Notes: a model not told the origin generated them from the sequence alone. A stretch of DNA of 64,000 bases from Thalassia testudinum (GCA_037157565.1 JAZHRO010000036.1:22618501-22682500), one strand, 5' to 3'; positions 44,077 to 56,512 are shown, numbered from the stretch's first letter. Translations and numbers: made by a program.

Positions 44077-44905
44077 GGGTTCACACCAGGGATCGAGATC
44101 GGTCTTAAATGAAAGGGAATTCCTCAGAGAATCTCCCTTCCATTTCTGGGAGAGAATTTCTGAGGAATTAGAGAGCAATCTCTCTCTGAACCTCGCCGGA
44201 GCTCGATTCTACCCTAGCAATGGAGGCAGGACCGGTTTGCAAAGGGGGCGAAGAACCTAGGGGGCTCTCTGCAAAGGTATTCAAAAGATAGGGACCAATT
44301 TATGATTTGGGTGTACTAAATTGCAAAGTAGGTCAAGATGACTTCTCATTAGGTCCAAATTTTGGTACAAACCTAATTTGGACCTAAGGAATCCAATGGT
44401 GAAGTTGGATTTTAGGTTTGACCTCGTTTGACTGGACATTTTGCATAAAAACCCAAATTAGGTTAACTGAAGAGCTAGGACCCTAATCTAGGTCAAACTA
44501 GGTTCCAAAGGCCAAATTAAATGTTCCAAACCCTAGAGGATGTTTTTCCATGATTTTTAGATGGTTTACTTGCTTTTTCTCTGACCGAAACCTTGTTAAT
44601 TAAAGCGGGTCTGTTTTAGGGTTACCAGGTGTCATTTAATTCCTAGATTACACATGAACCCATTTTTGATTGACTCAACCCACTTTTTATCTCATTTAGA
44701 CCATTTGACCTATGTTTTGCCTCTGAGAAATCCCGTTTATGTACTGCAATGGTAAAATTGCAGTTTTAACCTTTATTTCATGTTTTCTTCTCAGAGAACT
44801 TGTTCCTTCAGTTAGGCCTTCGTCTAGGTTATGTAGGAGCTTTTATCTTCTTTATTGGGTCAAAATGAGCTAGTTATGGCTCATGATGAGGCTCTCATCA
44901 AAAAT

Positions 44906-46181
44906 CAAATTATAAAAGGATTTCACAATATATATATACATACAAAATGGAGGTTGAGGAAAAAGAAGATCCATTTGAGAGAAAAATGAGAAAAAGGAGG
45001 GAGGAAAATTGAAAAGAAAAGAAAGGAGTAAAAAGATAAAGAAAAAAATTGAGTCCCTTCTAAATAATATGAAACTTACCTAACTTCTAGGTTGGATCGA
45101 GTGATGAATTAAGACCTAGAAGGATAAAACTTAAGGGATTAGTGGCGAATACCTATCTTAGGCCTCTTGGATATATTCTAAGATTTAAACACTCATGTAC
45201 TTGTCAAGATCTTGATTAGTCCTCAAGAGGTTGATGAAATACAAAGTTTGTGTTTTAGGTCTAAGGCTTAGGGTTATTCGGCCCTATTAACTGACCTTTA
45301 GTTTGTGGGACTCAGTAACTTAAGCACCCTAAATCACACACAGTTTGGTTCGGTGTGCTTAAATATGAAATCATGCCAAAAAGCATTTATGCTATTCTAA
45401 AAGTGGTCCTAAGATCTAGATTAGGAGCAACTTGAAAACACAAGTTGATTTGGATGAGTTCCCAATGTGGAGAGGTAGGAAATTCCCCTCGAAGATGCAT
45501 AATAACATAGTCTCCTCAGTGCTTGTCTCTTACAATATCTAAATATCCTACCAGGGCATGCGAACACCTTGTGTTGGTTAAGATGCCATGGGTAGCATTA
45601 TCATGAAATGTCTATTGCCATAGTCTAGATTTAGCTACAAAATGCCATGGGCGGCACTATCCCGAATTGTCGAAAGCCAGGGTTCTTGGCATTGCCATGG
45701 ACGTTGCTATCTCAGAGCATCGATTGCTAGGGATCCGGCAAGGATTGATGGTGGGGACAAGGAATTCGATATAGAACATGTTTAGGGATAATCTGAGGTT
45801 GGATCTAAGGAAAAATATAATGAAAAGAAAAAGAGAGAGAAGACTCTCTACAACTGAAAATATTCTTCTATCCCTCTCTCTTACAAAGAAAATACACTGG
45901 CAAATTGAACTTGGGCTAACCATGTCACAAGCACGGGTGCTTTAACCGCTGTGTCCAACGAACCTTAGGATAGTTCCTGTGAGCCTTAGAAACTTTCGCG
46001 GCAGACAGAGGCAAAAGCTAGTCAAGTCTGGATCTGGGCTGATACATAAGTACCTCTAGGACTATTATTGGTATTAAGATCTGATTCCTAGAGTTGCGGC
46101 TTAGTAAGGCATTTTGACGGTTACATCCAACCTAGATAACTAGTTTGATCCATAAGGTTTTGCTAAGGGACTAGCAAAACC
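44906..46181 (+). other. Post-pol region of C, second part
   Basis: The non-coding region continues after E. It has A-rich sequence (44930-45050), the three-copy 38-bp motif at 45586-45732, and blocks shared with A, B and F such as CACGGGTGCTTTAACC near 45930. No env-like ORF. Confidence 0.75.
45586..45732 (+). repeat. Three spaced copies of the 38-bp motif (C)
   Basis: Copies at 45586-45623, 45645-45682 and 45695-45732, still recognisable by CCATGG and GCCAGG-like ends although C is the most mutated element. Confidence 0.75.
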
Positions 46182-46195
46182 TAAGCATGGGGGTA
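46182..46195 (+). other. Polypurine tract of C
   Basis: TAAGCATGGGGGTA directly precedes the 3' LTR start TGATGGG. Confidence 0.8.
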
Positions 46196-47850
46196 TGATG
46201 GGAATGCCAACATGAGCCATAACTAACTCAATTTGGTCTGACAAAGTTGATAAAAGCTCGTACATATCCATCAGAAGGTCCTAAGGGCACATTATCGTGC
46301 TTTGCAAAGAAGAGAAGAATACAAGGTTATTTCTACAAAATTAACAGCATTCCACAATTACAGAATAACCACAAGGTATTTTAGGGGTTTATTAAAGGTC
46401 ATATGGTCATTAATGTCTAATAAGTGTTTCCATGTAGAATGAAATGGGTTTTCATGTATTTCAAGAATTAATGGCTATCTAAAACCCTAAAAACAGACCT
46501 GCTTAATTAACTGAGGTTCTAGTCAGGATAAAATTCATCTAAACCTTCTAAAAATCATAGAAAAATTTTCCCTAAGGTTTGGTGCCTTTGATTTTACCAT
46601 GTGAACCCATTTTAACCTAAAATAGTCTTAAATAGACAGTTGCCCTAATGTGGGTTTCTATGCTATTTACCCAGTCAAATTTATTCAAAAAATAAATGTG
46701 ACTTCACCATCAGATTCCTTGGTTTGAAATTAGGTTTACATCAAAATTTGGGCCTAATCTAAGATCATCTTGACCTAGTTTGGATTTTAATCCTGTTCTG
46801 ACTCTTTTTCTTACATAAAGCCCCTCAACTTTCAAAAATCCTTGCGAACTACCCCCTAACATTATCTTCTCGGCAGATGAGTCCCTGTCACCATGGCAGA
46901 TGTGAACCTACATACCCGAGGTTCAATCAAGGATTCCTCCTTAATTACTTGACCAATCCATTACAAAATTAGAAGGGATGATCATGAGGAAATCCTTGTT
47001 CATTTAAACATATTTCTAGTTTCCAAATCCTCCTTTGTGGCTCATGCGAATTCTTGGACCTCAAGCTTTCTTCCCTTAAAAATTCAAGCTTCTCAATCTT
47101 GCTTCCAAGCTTGGAGGCTTGCTTGAAGGCCTATAAAGGACCTCCAGGAACAACCTCACATCCTTAGTGAGAAATAGAGCTAAAAACCCCTCTACTTCCT
47201 TAAACTCTGGCTCGTTCCACCTCACTCCAGTGACTCTGCACCTCTGATCTCTTCCCTAGCCACCACGTACAATAGGTGGTCAGTTCTCCTTCCCCACGTC
47301 TTTCCACACCTCATAATACCAGCGAGGTGTTCTCTATCCCTCCATTGTCGTTGTTATCCACATCCGGAGCACCTTCGTCTTCGGTGCCATCCATACCAGA
47401 TCTGGCACCTTCTCTACTCCCCTTCATCCGACTTCTACCTCAATCGATACTCCTTCAGCCACTGATCACCACAACATCACTGTCGCTCCAATTTGACCCT
47501 TCACGAGCCCTCCACACCTCCGTCTTCCACCCCGCCGGCGTACCTTCAGCGAGGCATTCTAGCCGCTACAGACCATCTCTCCACCCACCACTGCCTCCAC
47601 GAGCATCGCCTCACCTCACTGAGTAAAAGCCCCAAAGAAATTTGGGACTTAGCTCTCTCTATCTCCTCACCTGACTTACGCACCTCTGTCTGCCTTCCTC
47701 GAGGTCATCAGGCCCTCCGACTACCTTCATAGCATGCCACTACCAGCACCACCTTCATCGCACCTGTGTGCATCTATTAAGCTATTCTGACGAGGTCATT
47801 AGGTCATTTTCATGCTTTCAGGTACACAAGTCATCATCTCCATTGATGAA
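46196..47850 (+). mobile_element. 3' LTR of C, cut by element D
   Basis: It aligns with 3661-5233 of the 5' LTR, then stops at 47850 where D begins. The missing 1 kb should lie after D, outside the window. TATA at 47132-47137. It keeps roughly 90 bp (about 46525-46612) lost from the 5' copy. No gene. Confidence 0.85.
47846..47850 (+). repeat. Presumed left TSD of D (ATGAA)
   Basis: These are the five bases before the D LTR start. The matching copy would be beyond the window, so this is not proven. Confidence 0.5.
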
Positions 47851-48298
47851 TGATGTAAACATGTTTACATTGCATAAGATGTCTATTTATGCATGTTCTT
47901 AAGCATAAAATCGCATTGCATACTATAAATATTGCATAGAATGCATCATCTTGCATTTAGACTAGTTTGAATAAAATGGAGGTTAATTGTCTCCTTTTAT
48001 ATTCAAGGACAAGGCAAATTTTTATCGATGCCTCGGATCGAAGATCCAACCATATAGATGTGATCAGGGCTACGATTGGAGTTCAACGACTCCAAGATCA
48101 CCCTAATCAGACACCTGTAGCATCAGATAGAGATCGAGGAACCCTAGAAGATCAAGGGCCAAGATGGTGTGAATCCACACTTCAAACGACAAATCCGACC
48201 GCATGGATGGATTCAGATCGACGATCGTAGCCTAACGGCATGAAAATCGACTTAATCTGACACCTGTGGCACCATCTTCATCATCCAGAAGATGGATG

Positions 48299-48332
48299 GC
48301 CAAGATGGCACCACGTGGCACCATCTTGGCCG
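48299..48332. promoter_or_regulatory. Inverted repeat around a G-box in D LTR
   Basis: Arms GGCCAAGATGG and CCATCTTGGCC enclose CACGTG (48313-48318). CACGTG is the known plant G-box; function here is inferred only. Confidence 0.5.
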
Positions 48333-48537
48333 CCCAATCCTCCACCCTCAACCGCTGAAGCTTCTAACGCCCATGCATCTCTGCTATTGGATCAAGATCC
48401 AACGGTTGAGAGAGGAGCTCAACCGGTGCTTGAAGACTCTGAAGGATCGCTGGAAGGAGCTGTCTCGACTGTTGGATCTCAATCCAACGGTCATGATCGC
48501 GCGCTTAGAGATTAGCCCGCCTGCCCATCCACGCATG

Positions 48538-48587
48538 TAGCATAGTGGATAGAGCGCTCGCTTGGGGTTGGGCGTGGGTTCGAGCTG
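48538..48587 (+). other. tRNA-like A and B boxes in D LTR
   Basis: TAGCATAGTGG (48538-48548) fits the A-box consensus TRGYNNARNGG exactly and is followed by ATAGAGCGCTCGC as in many tRNAs. GGTTCGAGCTG at 48577-48587 resembles a B box, 39 bases from A-box start to B-box start. It is shorter than a true tRNA and acceptor-stem pairing is not evident; a tRNA-derived remnant is possible. Confidence 0.45.
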
Positions 48588-48860
48588 CAAGGAGAAGGCG
48601 AGGGGCGCATGGGTGAATGGGGGTGAGGAGCGCTCGATCGCGATCGAGCGATTGTGCGTACTCGATAGAGCTCACGTGCAATTAGACATGCGGTGAAGAT
48701 GCTGGATCACACGCGCGAGCACATGCTGAGGAGGCGCGGCGAGGAACGCTCTCAGCCGCTCCATCTCACGATCGAACGGCTGAGATTTGATGATCGTGGG
48801 TAGGCATTTAAAGAGAGGAGACGAGTAGGTGCATGCACGCCGCCCGACTATGCCCATGTT

Positions 48861-48960
48861 TGGACCTTTAGCGACGGTTTTATTCGTCACTAAAGGTCCA
48901 GAATTAATTTTTTCAAATTAAAAAGACCAAATTTCCCTCACTCCTTGCAACTATAAAAAG
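48861..48960 (+). promoter_or_regulatory. D LTR promoter: 40-bp hairpin plus TATA box
   Basis: Arms of 16 bp (48861-48876 and 48885-48900, one mismatch) contain TTTAGCGACG and CGTCACTAAA around an 8-base loop. TATAAAA follows at 48952-48958. Confidence 0.6.
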
Positions 48961-49611
48961 AGACCCCCTTCATACGAAATTCTCATCCCTTCCTTCTCTC
49001 CTCTACCTCTCCAAAGCTCAAGAGAAGCTTGTCCCACAGCCAGGATGCTCCTCGCGAGATAAAGTCAAATTTTCACTCTCATTTCAGAAGCAGATCCCGT
49101 GACGACAATGACGTGCTGCCCTATTCTCGTTCCTTCTGCTTCGACTTTCTTCTTCCCACTCCGTCATCCTTCGTCCAGGCGGCATCTCGTCCGGCTCGTC
49201 CTCCAAGCAATCGTCGAGGAGGATGACTTCTCTCTCCCATTCTTCTTACAGCTTTCTAGAGTAGAATTTTCCTGCTTTCTAGTGTAGCTGATTTCTTACT
49301 TTCTAGTGTAATTCTTCTCTGGTTTTATTGTATAGACATTTTTAATTATTAAATGCATGTTTTCTCTCTCTCTCTCATTCATTCTGATTGTTAATATTGC
49401 TTCATTGTAATTACATCACTTCACTTTTAAACAAAAATTCTAAAAAAATATAATTGCGAATATAGATCGACGTAGCCTCCCTGAGTTCGACCCGAGATTT
49501 CTATTCCGGTATAAATTTATTTGTTGAACATGAGTTCTTCACTTTCACACTACGACGACAGATTTTTCAAAACCAAACACGTTAGTGTAGTAACTTGTAG
49601 TTCCAACATTT

Positions 49612-49629
49612 TGGCGTTATTGCCGGGGA
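49612..49629 (+). other. Primer binding site of D
   Basis: TGGCGTTATTGCCGGGGA, two differences from the B and F PBS, 3 bp after the LTR end. Confidence 0.82.
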
Positions 49630-50942
49630 GGCAATGATTTCCGATCTTTTCGCATTTCACGCACTTTATTATTTTCTAACTTATTTTCTCTTGTGTCTAT
49701 TGTTTTGCAGAGACCTCCATCAGGGAATCATCAAGCGGTAGACCAGAGTAAAGTGTAGTTGAAGATAACTGTAAGTGCTCCCCATTCTTCCCCTTTCCAT
49801 AGATTTCATTTGCCACATTAAATCCAAATTCCAATTAACCTAAGTGTTTGCATAAATCCTAGGAATAGTTTGGTTGTTTGGATTCTCACTCACATTCATT
49901 CCACCCTTGTTTATAGAAAAAAAACAACAAAAAGAAAATCTTATGGGAAAATTTTCAACAAACACACAACGTACACCCACATTCAAGGCACTTAACCTAA
50001 TTGATTTGTTTCTACTCAACCGGGTTCTGATCTGTGGAACCGATACACATAAAGCAACACATAAAAGAGTAGAAATCATTCTAGGTTAACCATCTTTGTG
50101 TGCCTAACTTAGTGGTGCATTTGTGGCCAGTTGTTTGAGTTGTTTGGGTCGCACCACTCTACTTAAAATCATCTCATCAAGTAGCTCCTCTTTAGGGTTT
50201 CAAATCTAGGTCTATTCAAGGCACTCCACTTTCTTTTTGATTTTGAAGGAAAGCAATCTTCACCCGTGTTTGACAACTTCGTTTGCCTCGAAACTTAATT
50301 GCAATCAACCTAATTTTAAACCTTAAAAGCTACTTAAAGCAAGATTTGAACATTAAAATCCACGCATCACAAAAAAATCTTGCTTGAAAACCGTGGTTCT
50401 GCATGCACTTACACAATTCTCAATCAATCATTAAGGGCACAACCTATTTTAAGGGCCCATCACATTCAATAAGCACCACAATCCTAGGCCTTAATAAAAT
50501 TGAGTAGATGTTGGCCTTAAGGTCTGATTCGCTCTTTAGGGCCAAGTTCGAGATTGTCTTTGATTAACCTACTTGTACTGATTAATCTGATGTCTAGATA
50601 GGGAAGTAGCGTCAAACGACCGCGGCTGGGGGGTACACTAGGAACTGGATGCAAAAGTCGAAGGAAGAACCTTCTCCCCAGTCCCTCCTTCTAACTAGTT
50701 GGATTGAGCAGACGCAAGTAGAGTAAATCATTTACAATCTTATGGCAGGTTTTGGAAGTCAGTAGATCCTTAGGCTACCCCACTTAAGGGCAGCCTTATT
50801 TTGTTGTGCTGCAGGGTCCCTATCCCCAGTCCTTTCGACCTTCTCCTAGTTTATGCTGGGAAGACGGTCATTGAATCCCTGATTTGAAGGACCACTAGAG
50901 TATTCTAAGAGGTGAAAATTGGATTTTGGTCAAATTGATCCC
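49630..50942 (+). other. Leader of D
   Basis: 1.3 kb without a convincing ORF. A pyrimidine-rich stretch ends in TTTTGCAG at 49710, an acceptor-like site at the place seen in the other leaders. Sequence otherwise unlike the A/B/C/F leaders. Confidence 0.65.
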
Positions 50943-52353
50943 ATGGCCGACCAACAGCCCCCTCTGCCTGGAGATCCATAGGAAGAATTCTGAAGGCAGC
51001 TGGAACAAATGCAGAGAATGCAGGAATGGTTCTAGAGAATGTAGGGCACTCAGCCCTTGAAGGATTTTTATGATCCTTCAAATTATGGAGAACGTCCCGG
51101 CATCCAGATTCTAGTCAGTGACGTAGAAATCAAGCCCCAGGTGTTAAGCCTGATCAAACATTATCACGGGCTTGGCTCCGAAGATCCATTTCAGCACTTG
51201 GAGGACTTGACCACTTTGGTCCAGACCACCAAGGAACGAAATGTAAACGAGGAGTAAATGATCATGAGGCTCTTCCCCAAACTTTCTTAGGGATAAGGCC
51301 ATGCATTGGTATAGTATAATAGGAAGACCAATTGCAACTTGGAATGAGTTGAAATCGGCCTCCGCAAGAATGTTTATAATCTGGGTTGGAGAAACCACCC
51401 TAACTTCTCTTGGAAAAACCCAGGGCAACAGACCCAATTTCGACCCGGTAACGACCAATGCGCCAGGGTCATGTATATACTCAGTTGCCCCCAAATTAGG
51501 TTAATCAGCCAATTTGGAATGCCCGTCAACCCGTAGGGCAGGCTGATTTGAACCAGTAAATGGTAGAGATGCAAGGATCCATTCTCTAGCTCATGCAGCA
51601 AATGAAAACCTCACTGGACAACTTGCAGACCTGGCTCATTGCTAACTCTTATCAACCTAGATCTCTACCATCCCAACCCGTACCCAATTTGCTAACTATT
51701 TTGAATCCAGGCAACCAAGCCCATGGGTACGGAAATCAGAGGGACCCACATGCACATCCTTAGGTGGTTGAGGCAGGTTCCTCCTCCTCTTCTTCTTCTT
51801 CTGCAAATCAACAATTTCTTACTAATCAAGCCCCTCCAATATTTCCTAACCCTCCCCAAGACCTAAACTCATGCATCTGCAAATTCTGTCACCTTGAGTG
51901 GTAAGCAGACATAGGATCCACAACCACATTGTTCTGATCTACTGAATCCTGAAGAACCTGAGGAGAGAGGAGAATTCTGGAGGAGAAATCAAGGCTCAGG
52001 AACCTGATTCTAAAGATTTGACTCATGTTCCTTTTCCTGAAGCCTTGATCAAATCAAAGATGAAGTCCATTAGTAACAATGAGGAGCTTCTGAATCTATT
52101 TAAGAATGTTGAGATCAATATCCCGCACCACGATGCTATCAAGCATATACCGGCTTACGCAAGATTTTTAAAGAATTTATGTACACAAAAGTGTAAGTCG
52201 AGAGAATCTGTTCCGAGGAAGGTGGTACTCTTCGAGTAGGCCAGTTCTGTTATCCTACACCACCTCCCTCAGAAAAAGAGAGATCCAGGTGCTCGGTTAT
52301 TTCTTGTGTCATCGGAGATTACGCATTTGATATAGCACTTTTGGATCTGGGTG
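50943..52353 (+). pseudogene. gag-pol: Gag and start of protease of D, decayed and internally deleted
   Basis: It starts MADQQPPLPGDP then TAG at 50979. Gag core fragments: GLGSEDPFQHLEDL near 51168-51210, ALHWY-type and ATWNELKSA near 51295-51365. It then jumps straight to [12 protein letters not shown] (about 51375-51413), so a large part of gag between these is missing. Later: [32 protein letters not shown] (52108-52190), and ALLDLGV at the protease site, where F interrupts at 52354. Many stops. Not functional. Confidence 0.85.
52349..52353 (+). repeat. Presumed left TSD of F (GGGTG)
   Basis: Five bases before the F LTR end, inside the D protease codons. The other copy lies outside the window. 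Confidence 0.5.
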
Positions 52354-54935
52354 TGTTCTCATGTTTTTGTGCGGGTTTAAAGTATATCACGTTGTAGTAT
52401 AACCGACAAAACATTTAAACAAATATAAGGAATTTTATTACTCGAAAAACTAAAGTATCCGAGGTCGAACACAGGGAGCAAGCTCAGTACTTTTTAAAAC
52501 CAAAGAATACAGCTGTTAATTGAAAAGGATTGATTCAAAGAGAGAATTTTAAAAAGGATTTGTGAAATAAAAATAGAATTGGACGTCTTAAATGTAATCT
52601 CCTTTCTCTCTTCTTCTTCGTTGCTCTTCTCTTTCTTCTGCCTTGTCTTCCTTCTTCCTTCTTCTTCTCTGCGAAAACTTCTCCTTTCACTGCTACACAG
52701 CCTCTTCCTTCTTCTCTTCCTATTCTGCAGCTGCTAAGTGTTCGCTGCCTCTTTCGCTTCTTCCTTCCTGCACACAGCACATTCAAAGCAAAACCTACAC
52801 CCGTCCCTCTACCCAAGCGTCTCTCTCTCTCTCAAGCAATTCACTCAACGACGCTTTCCCAGAGCCACATGAGTAGTTGGGTCGGATTCGCACCCGGGAC
52901 TAGGTGCACCGGCAGGTGGTGATGTGCGAGGAGTGCAAAGGTTTAGGTCGGGTCGGATCCCGCCAGATCCGCGAGGTCAAGCCGCGGACGAGGCGGGTGT
53001 GAGGGCAGGTGAGGGACCTCACCCCTGTGCTTACGGAGGCAATGGGATTAAGACACAAAAACAATTTATATGATACCTGTGTTTTGCAATCCCACGATGT
53101 GGGACTATCTGGTCGGTCCTGCTTTCGCGCCCGCAGAGCTTTCATCACGCGATTGCTCCAGCTGCTGGCCTCTCTGTGCGACTTGCTAGCCTCACTCACT
53201 TCGCGACACTCGCGTGAGTCTGCTGCACCTGCAGCCTGGGAGTCCTGGTACCTGAAGCTGCTGCAAGCTCCTTGCTGCTTCGGCTGATAATGGCGGCCGG
53301 GGCTTAAACCTGTCACACACAAAAATGGCCTATTGGCCCAATCAGATTGGCTAGAAACCTTTGCCGTGGCACGGCGAAGGCGGTGCTGTAGGCTGCAGGT
53401 CGGCCTAGGCGTGCATGCCTAGGTCAACCTGTGGCCGGAGATGTTGGGTTGTTCAGGGGGTGATTATGGAGGTCTGGAGTGGCAGTGGTGGGGTGAAGTG
53501 AGTTCCTGGTGGTGAGGCGGAGCTCGAGAGGGGGTTGGCGAGCCGCGTGGAGGGGCGGAGTGGTGTGGGCAGCTCGCCGGAGGGAGGTCGGAGGCGAGGA
53601 CGATGGAGGTGGTTAGGCACTGTCGAGGGGTAATCAGATAAAATAGTAAGGGGAAAAGAGAGAGGAGAGGAGGGAGAAGGTATCTGGAGTGGTCTGGAAG
53701 GAAGGGAGGCAGCGGAGAGGACGACGCGTAATTGCCATCGTCGGGGAAGAAGGACCCTGAGGGAGGAAGCGGCGATGAAGATGAGGTCAGGGGCACGTGC
53801 GCGTGGTACAGCGCGACGCGGGAGGAAGTGGCGGAGTTGACTCTACTGCTGGTATGGCAGCAGAGCGACGAGAAGGAGGGGAGGAGGTCGCCGGAGCTTG
53901 CGTGTCGTTTGGCCGGAGATGGGAGAGAGGGAATTTGGAGGGGATCTCCGTCAAAATCAAGCTTAGGTTCTGCAGCAGGGTCTGCGAAGCCTTTTATAGG
54001 CGCTGGTCGAACCTTCTAGTGCGTGGAGACCACGCAATCACCTCCGCCGGCTCGCCGGAGTTGGAAAGAGGGTGGATACCCCAATCTCTCGTGCGTTCAC
54101 ACGAGAGATTGGGTTCACACCAGCGATTGTAATTGGCTTTAGAAGGAAGGGAATTCCTCAGAGAATCCCCCTTCCATTTCTGGGAGGGAATCTCTGAGGG
54201 ATTAGAGAGTAGTCCCTCTCTAAACCTCGCCGGAGCTCGGTTCTGCCCTAACAATGGCGGCAGGACCGGATTGCAAAGGGGGCGGAAAACTTAGGGGGCT
54301 CTCTGCAGAGATATTCAAAAGATAGGGACCAAATTATGCTTTGGGTGTACTAAATTGCAAAGTAGGTCAAGATGACCTCCCCTTAGGTCCAAATTTTGGT
54401 ACGAACCTAATTTTGACCTAAGGAATCCAATGGTGAAGTTGTATTTTAGGTTTCACCTCATTTGTCTGGACATTTTGCGTAAAAACCCAAAGTAGGTTAA
54501 TTGAAGAGCTAGGACCCTAATCTAGGTCAAACTGGGTTCCAAGGGCCAAATTAAGTGTTCCAAACCCTAGAGAATGTTTTCCCATGATTTTTAGAGGGTT
54601 TAATTGATTTTTATTCTGACTGGAACCTTGTTAATTTATGCGGGTCTGTTTTAGGGTTACTAAGTGTCATTTAATTCTTAGATTGCACATAAACACATTT
54701 CTGATTGACTCAACCTACTTTTTATCTCATTTAGACCATTTGACCAATGTTTTGCCTCTGAGAAATCCCATTTATGAACTGCAATGGTAAAATTACAGTT
54801 TTAACCTTTATTTCATGCTTTCTTCTCAGAGCACTTGTTCCTTTAGTTAAGCCGTCTTCTAGGTTATGTAGGAGCTTTTATCTTCTTTATTGGGTCAAAA
54901 TGAGCTAGTTATGGCTCATGATGAGGCTCTCATCA
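52354..54935 (-). mobile_element. 3' LTR of F
   Basis: 2582 bp, TGTTCTC left end and CTCATCA right end. In sense: palindrome 54080-54113, TATA (53998-53993), inverted repeat 53358-53380. Against the 5' LTR part it lacks 20 bp at 52588, removing one half of the U5 hairpin. No gene. Confidence 0.9.
53993..54113 (-). promoter_or_regulatory. LTR promoter of F: palindrome plus TATA box
   Basis: Arms of 16 bp (54080-54095 and 54098-54113, one mismatch) around TT; TATAAAA in reverse at 53993-53998, about 80 bp downstream in sense. Confidence 0.68.
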
Positions 54936-54948
54936 TACCCCCATGCCT
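54936..54948 (-). other. Polypurine tract of F
   Basis: AGGCATGGGGGTA on the minus strand, identical to that of A, abutting the LTR start TGATGAGAGCC. Confidence 0.85.
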
Positions 54949-56512
54949 AGCTTTTGCTAGTCCCTTGGCAAAATTTCAAAGTTTTAACTTCCATTCTAGA
55001 CCCTGAGTGTCTGTCAACAATGATAAGTGCTTCTCCTTCTATGATTAGGTAGGAATGCTGACAATAGGCCTAGAGGTACTCAAGTACCAACCAAAATCTG
55101 GACCTGTTCTGCTTTAGCCTCAATCCTCCGCAAAGGTTTCTACGGCCCACAAAAACTAACCTAGGGTTTGTTGGACTCCGCGGTTTAAGCACCCGTGCTT
55201 GAGACATTTTTAGCCTAAGTTCAGTTTGCAGTGCATTTTTGTAAGAGGGAGATAGAAGATTTATTTGTTTGGAGAGCTTTTCTCACTCTTTTCTTTTTAT
55301 TTCTAGCTTCGGATTAGCTTCTCAACACTGTCTGTATCGGATTCCTCGTCCCCATCATCAATCCTCAAGGGTCCCCGGCTTTCGAGATTTCGAGATAATC
55401 CCGCCCATGGCAACCCCCAGAACCTTGGCTTTCGAGATCTCGAGATAATCCCGCCCATGGGGTTCCATGGTCGAATTCAGCCCCTGGCGATCGACATTTC
55501 GTGATAATGCCGCCCATGGTATCTGAACCAGCAGAGTGCTTACCTGCCCCCAGTAGGATATTTAAATATCCTAAGAGACAAGCATCGAGGAGACAATATG
55601 TTGTTACGCATCTTCGAGGGGAATTTCCCGCCTCTCCGCGCTGGGAACTCATCCAAATCAATTTGTGTTGATTGGCCGCTCCTAATCTAGGTGACTTTTT
55701 TAGAACATTCAATGCTTTTCGCATGATTTGGATGTTTATGCGCACTGAACCAGACTGTGTGAATTTGGGGTGCTTAGGTTACCGAATCCCGCAAACCGGA
55801 GGTCAGTTAACGAGGCCGAATACTTCCTAAGCCTTAGACCTAATACTCAAACTTCGCATTTTCCTCAACCTCTTGAGGACTATCCAGATTTTAATGGATA
55901 CGTGAATTTTTAAGCTAAAGATACTAGCCCAAGAGGCCTAAGACCAGCGTTCCTGCTAACCTCTTGTTATATCTCCGTAGCACTTTTCTTTTCTTTTTCT
56001 TGTTTCGGTCTAGAACTTCAGTTAACCCCTTAATCTTTTACTAATGACTATTTCTTTTTATTTTCCTTTTGTGCTCCTTTTTGTCATTTTGCTCTCTTTT
56101 CTTCCTCTCATTTGTATGACCCTGAAATGTTCCTCCCCTCTATCAAGTCTTTTTTTTTTTTTTATGAAACCCTTTTCTTGATATGAATTTTCTGACATTT
56201 TGCACTTTCATACCCCCCCATGCCTAAGATTTGCAATGTCCCCATTGTAAATTAGGTGGGTTCGAATTCAGCTTAGTTCATGCATTAGGACAGGTGTGTG
56301 GTGAGTGAATGGGTCGAAGTGACTTGTTGCCAATGATTTCTAATCTCAGGTAGGTATACCTGAGGTAAAGTCGGCTGTTATAATGGATGAGCCCTAAAGT
56401 GCAATATGAGTTTCGTATAGAGATGTCAGAAAAGGCTTCGGGTTTTTCAAAGAATGACGGGTTGCCTCTCGTTAAGCGCTGATTTTTATGCCATTGGCTG
56501 GGCACAATGAGC
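54949..56512 (-). other. Post-pol non-coding region of F
   Basis: No env-like ORF. It has the three-copy 38-bp motif (55373-55519), the AGGATATTTAAATATCCT inverted repeat near 55556-55573, T-rich stretches near 56040-56165 and the stem-loop remnant 56456-56471. Clearly homologous to A and B. Confidence 0.8.
55373..55519 (-). repeat. Three spaced copies of the 38-bp motif (F)
   Basis: Copies at 55373-55410, 55423-55460 and 55482-55519. The first two are almost identical, including TTCGAGAT, CGAGATAATCCC and GCCCATGG. Confidence 0.82.

Larger units (their letters stand above)
42215..44900 (-). mobile_element. Solo LTR E (F family)
   Basis: 2686 bp with TG/CA ends, flanked by AAAAT duplications (42210-42214, 44901-44905), and no internal sequence. 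In sense it runs from 44900 (TGATGAGAGCC) to 42215 (...GAACA). Same family as the F LTRs but diverged. Features in sense: palindrome 44049-44076, TATA CTATATAAG 43964-43956, hairpins 43684-43702, 43314-43336 and 42458-42483. No gene. Confidence 0.9.
47851..49608 (+). mobile_element. 5' LTR of D
   Basis: It begins TGATGTAAACATG and ends TTCCAACA 3 bp before the PBS. In sense: palindrome with CACGTG centre (48299-48332), tRNA-like boxes (48538-48587), a 40-bp hairpin (48861-48900), TATA CTATAAAAAG (48951-48960), and a CTCCCTGAGTTCGACCC motif near 49479. The reverse solo LTR at 39694-41359 has the same parts. No gene. Confidence 0.88.

Noticed and set aside
48538..48595. A functional tRNA gene
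   Set aside because: A- and B-box matches exist, but the A-to-B distance is short and I cannot pair an acceptor stem; kept only as a tRNA-like sequence.
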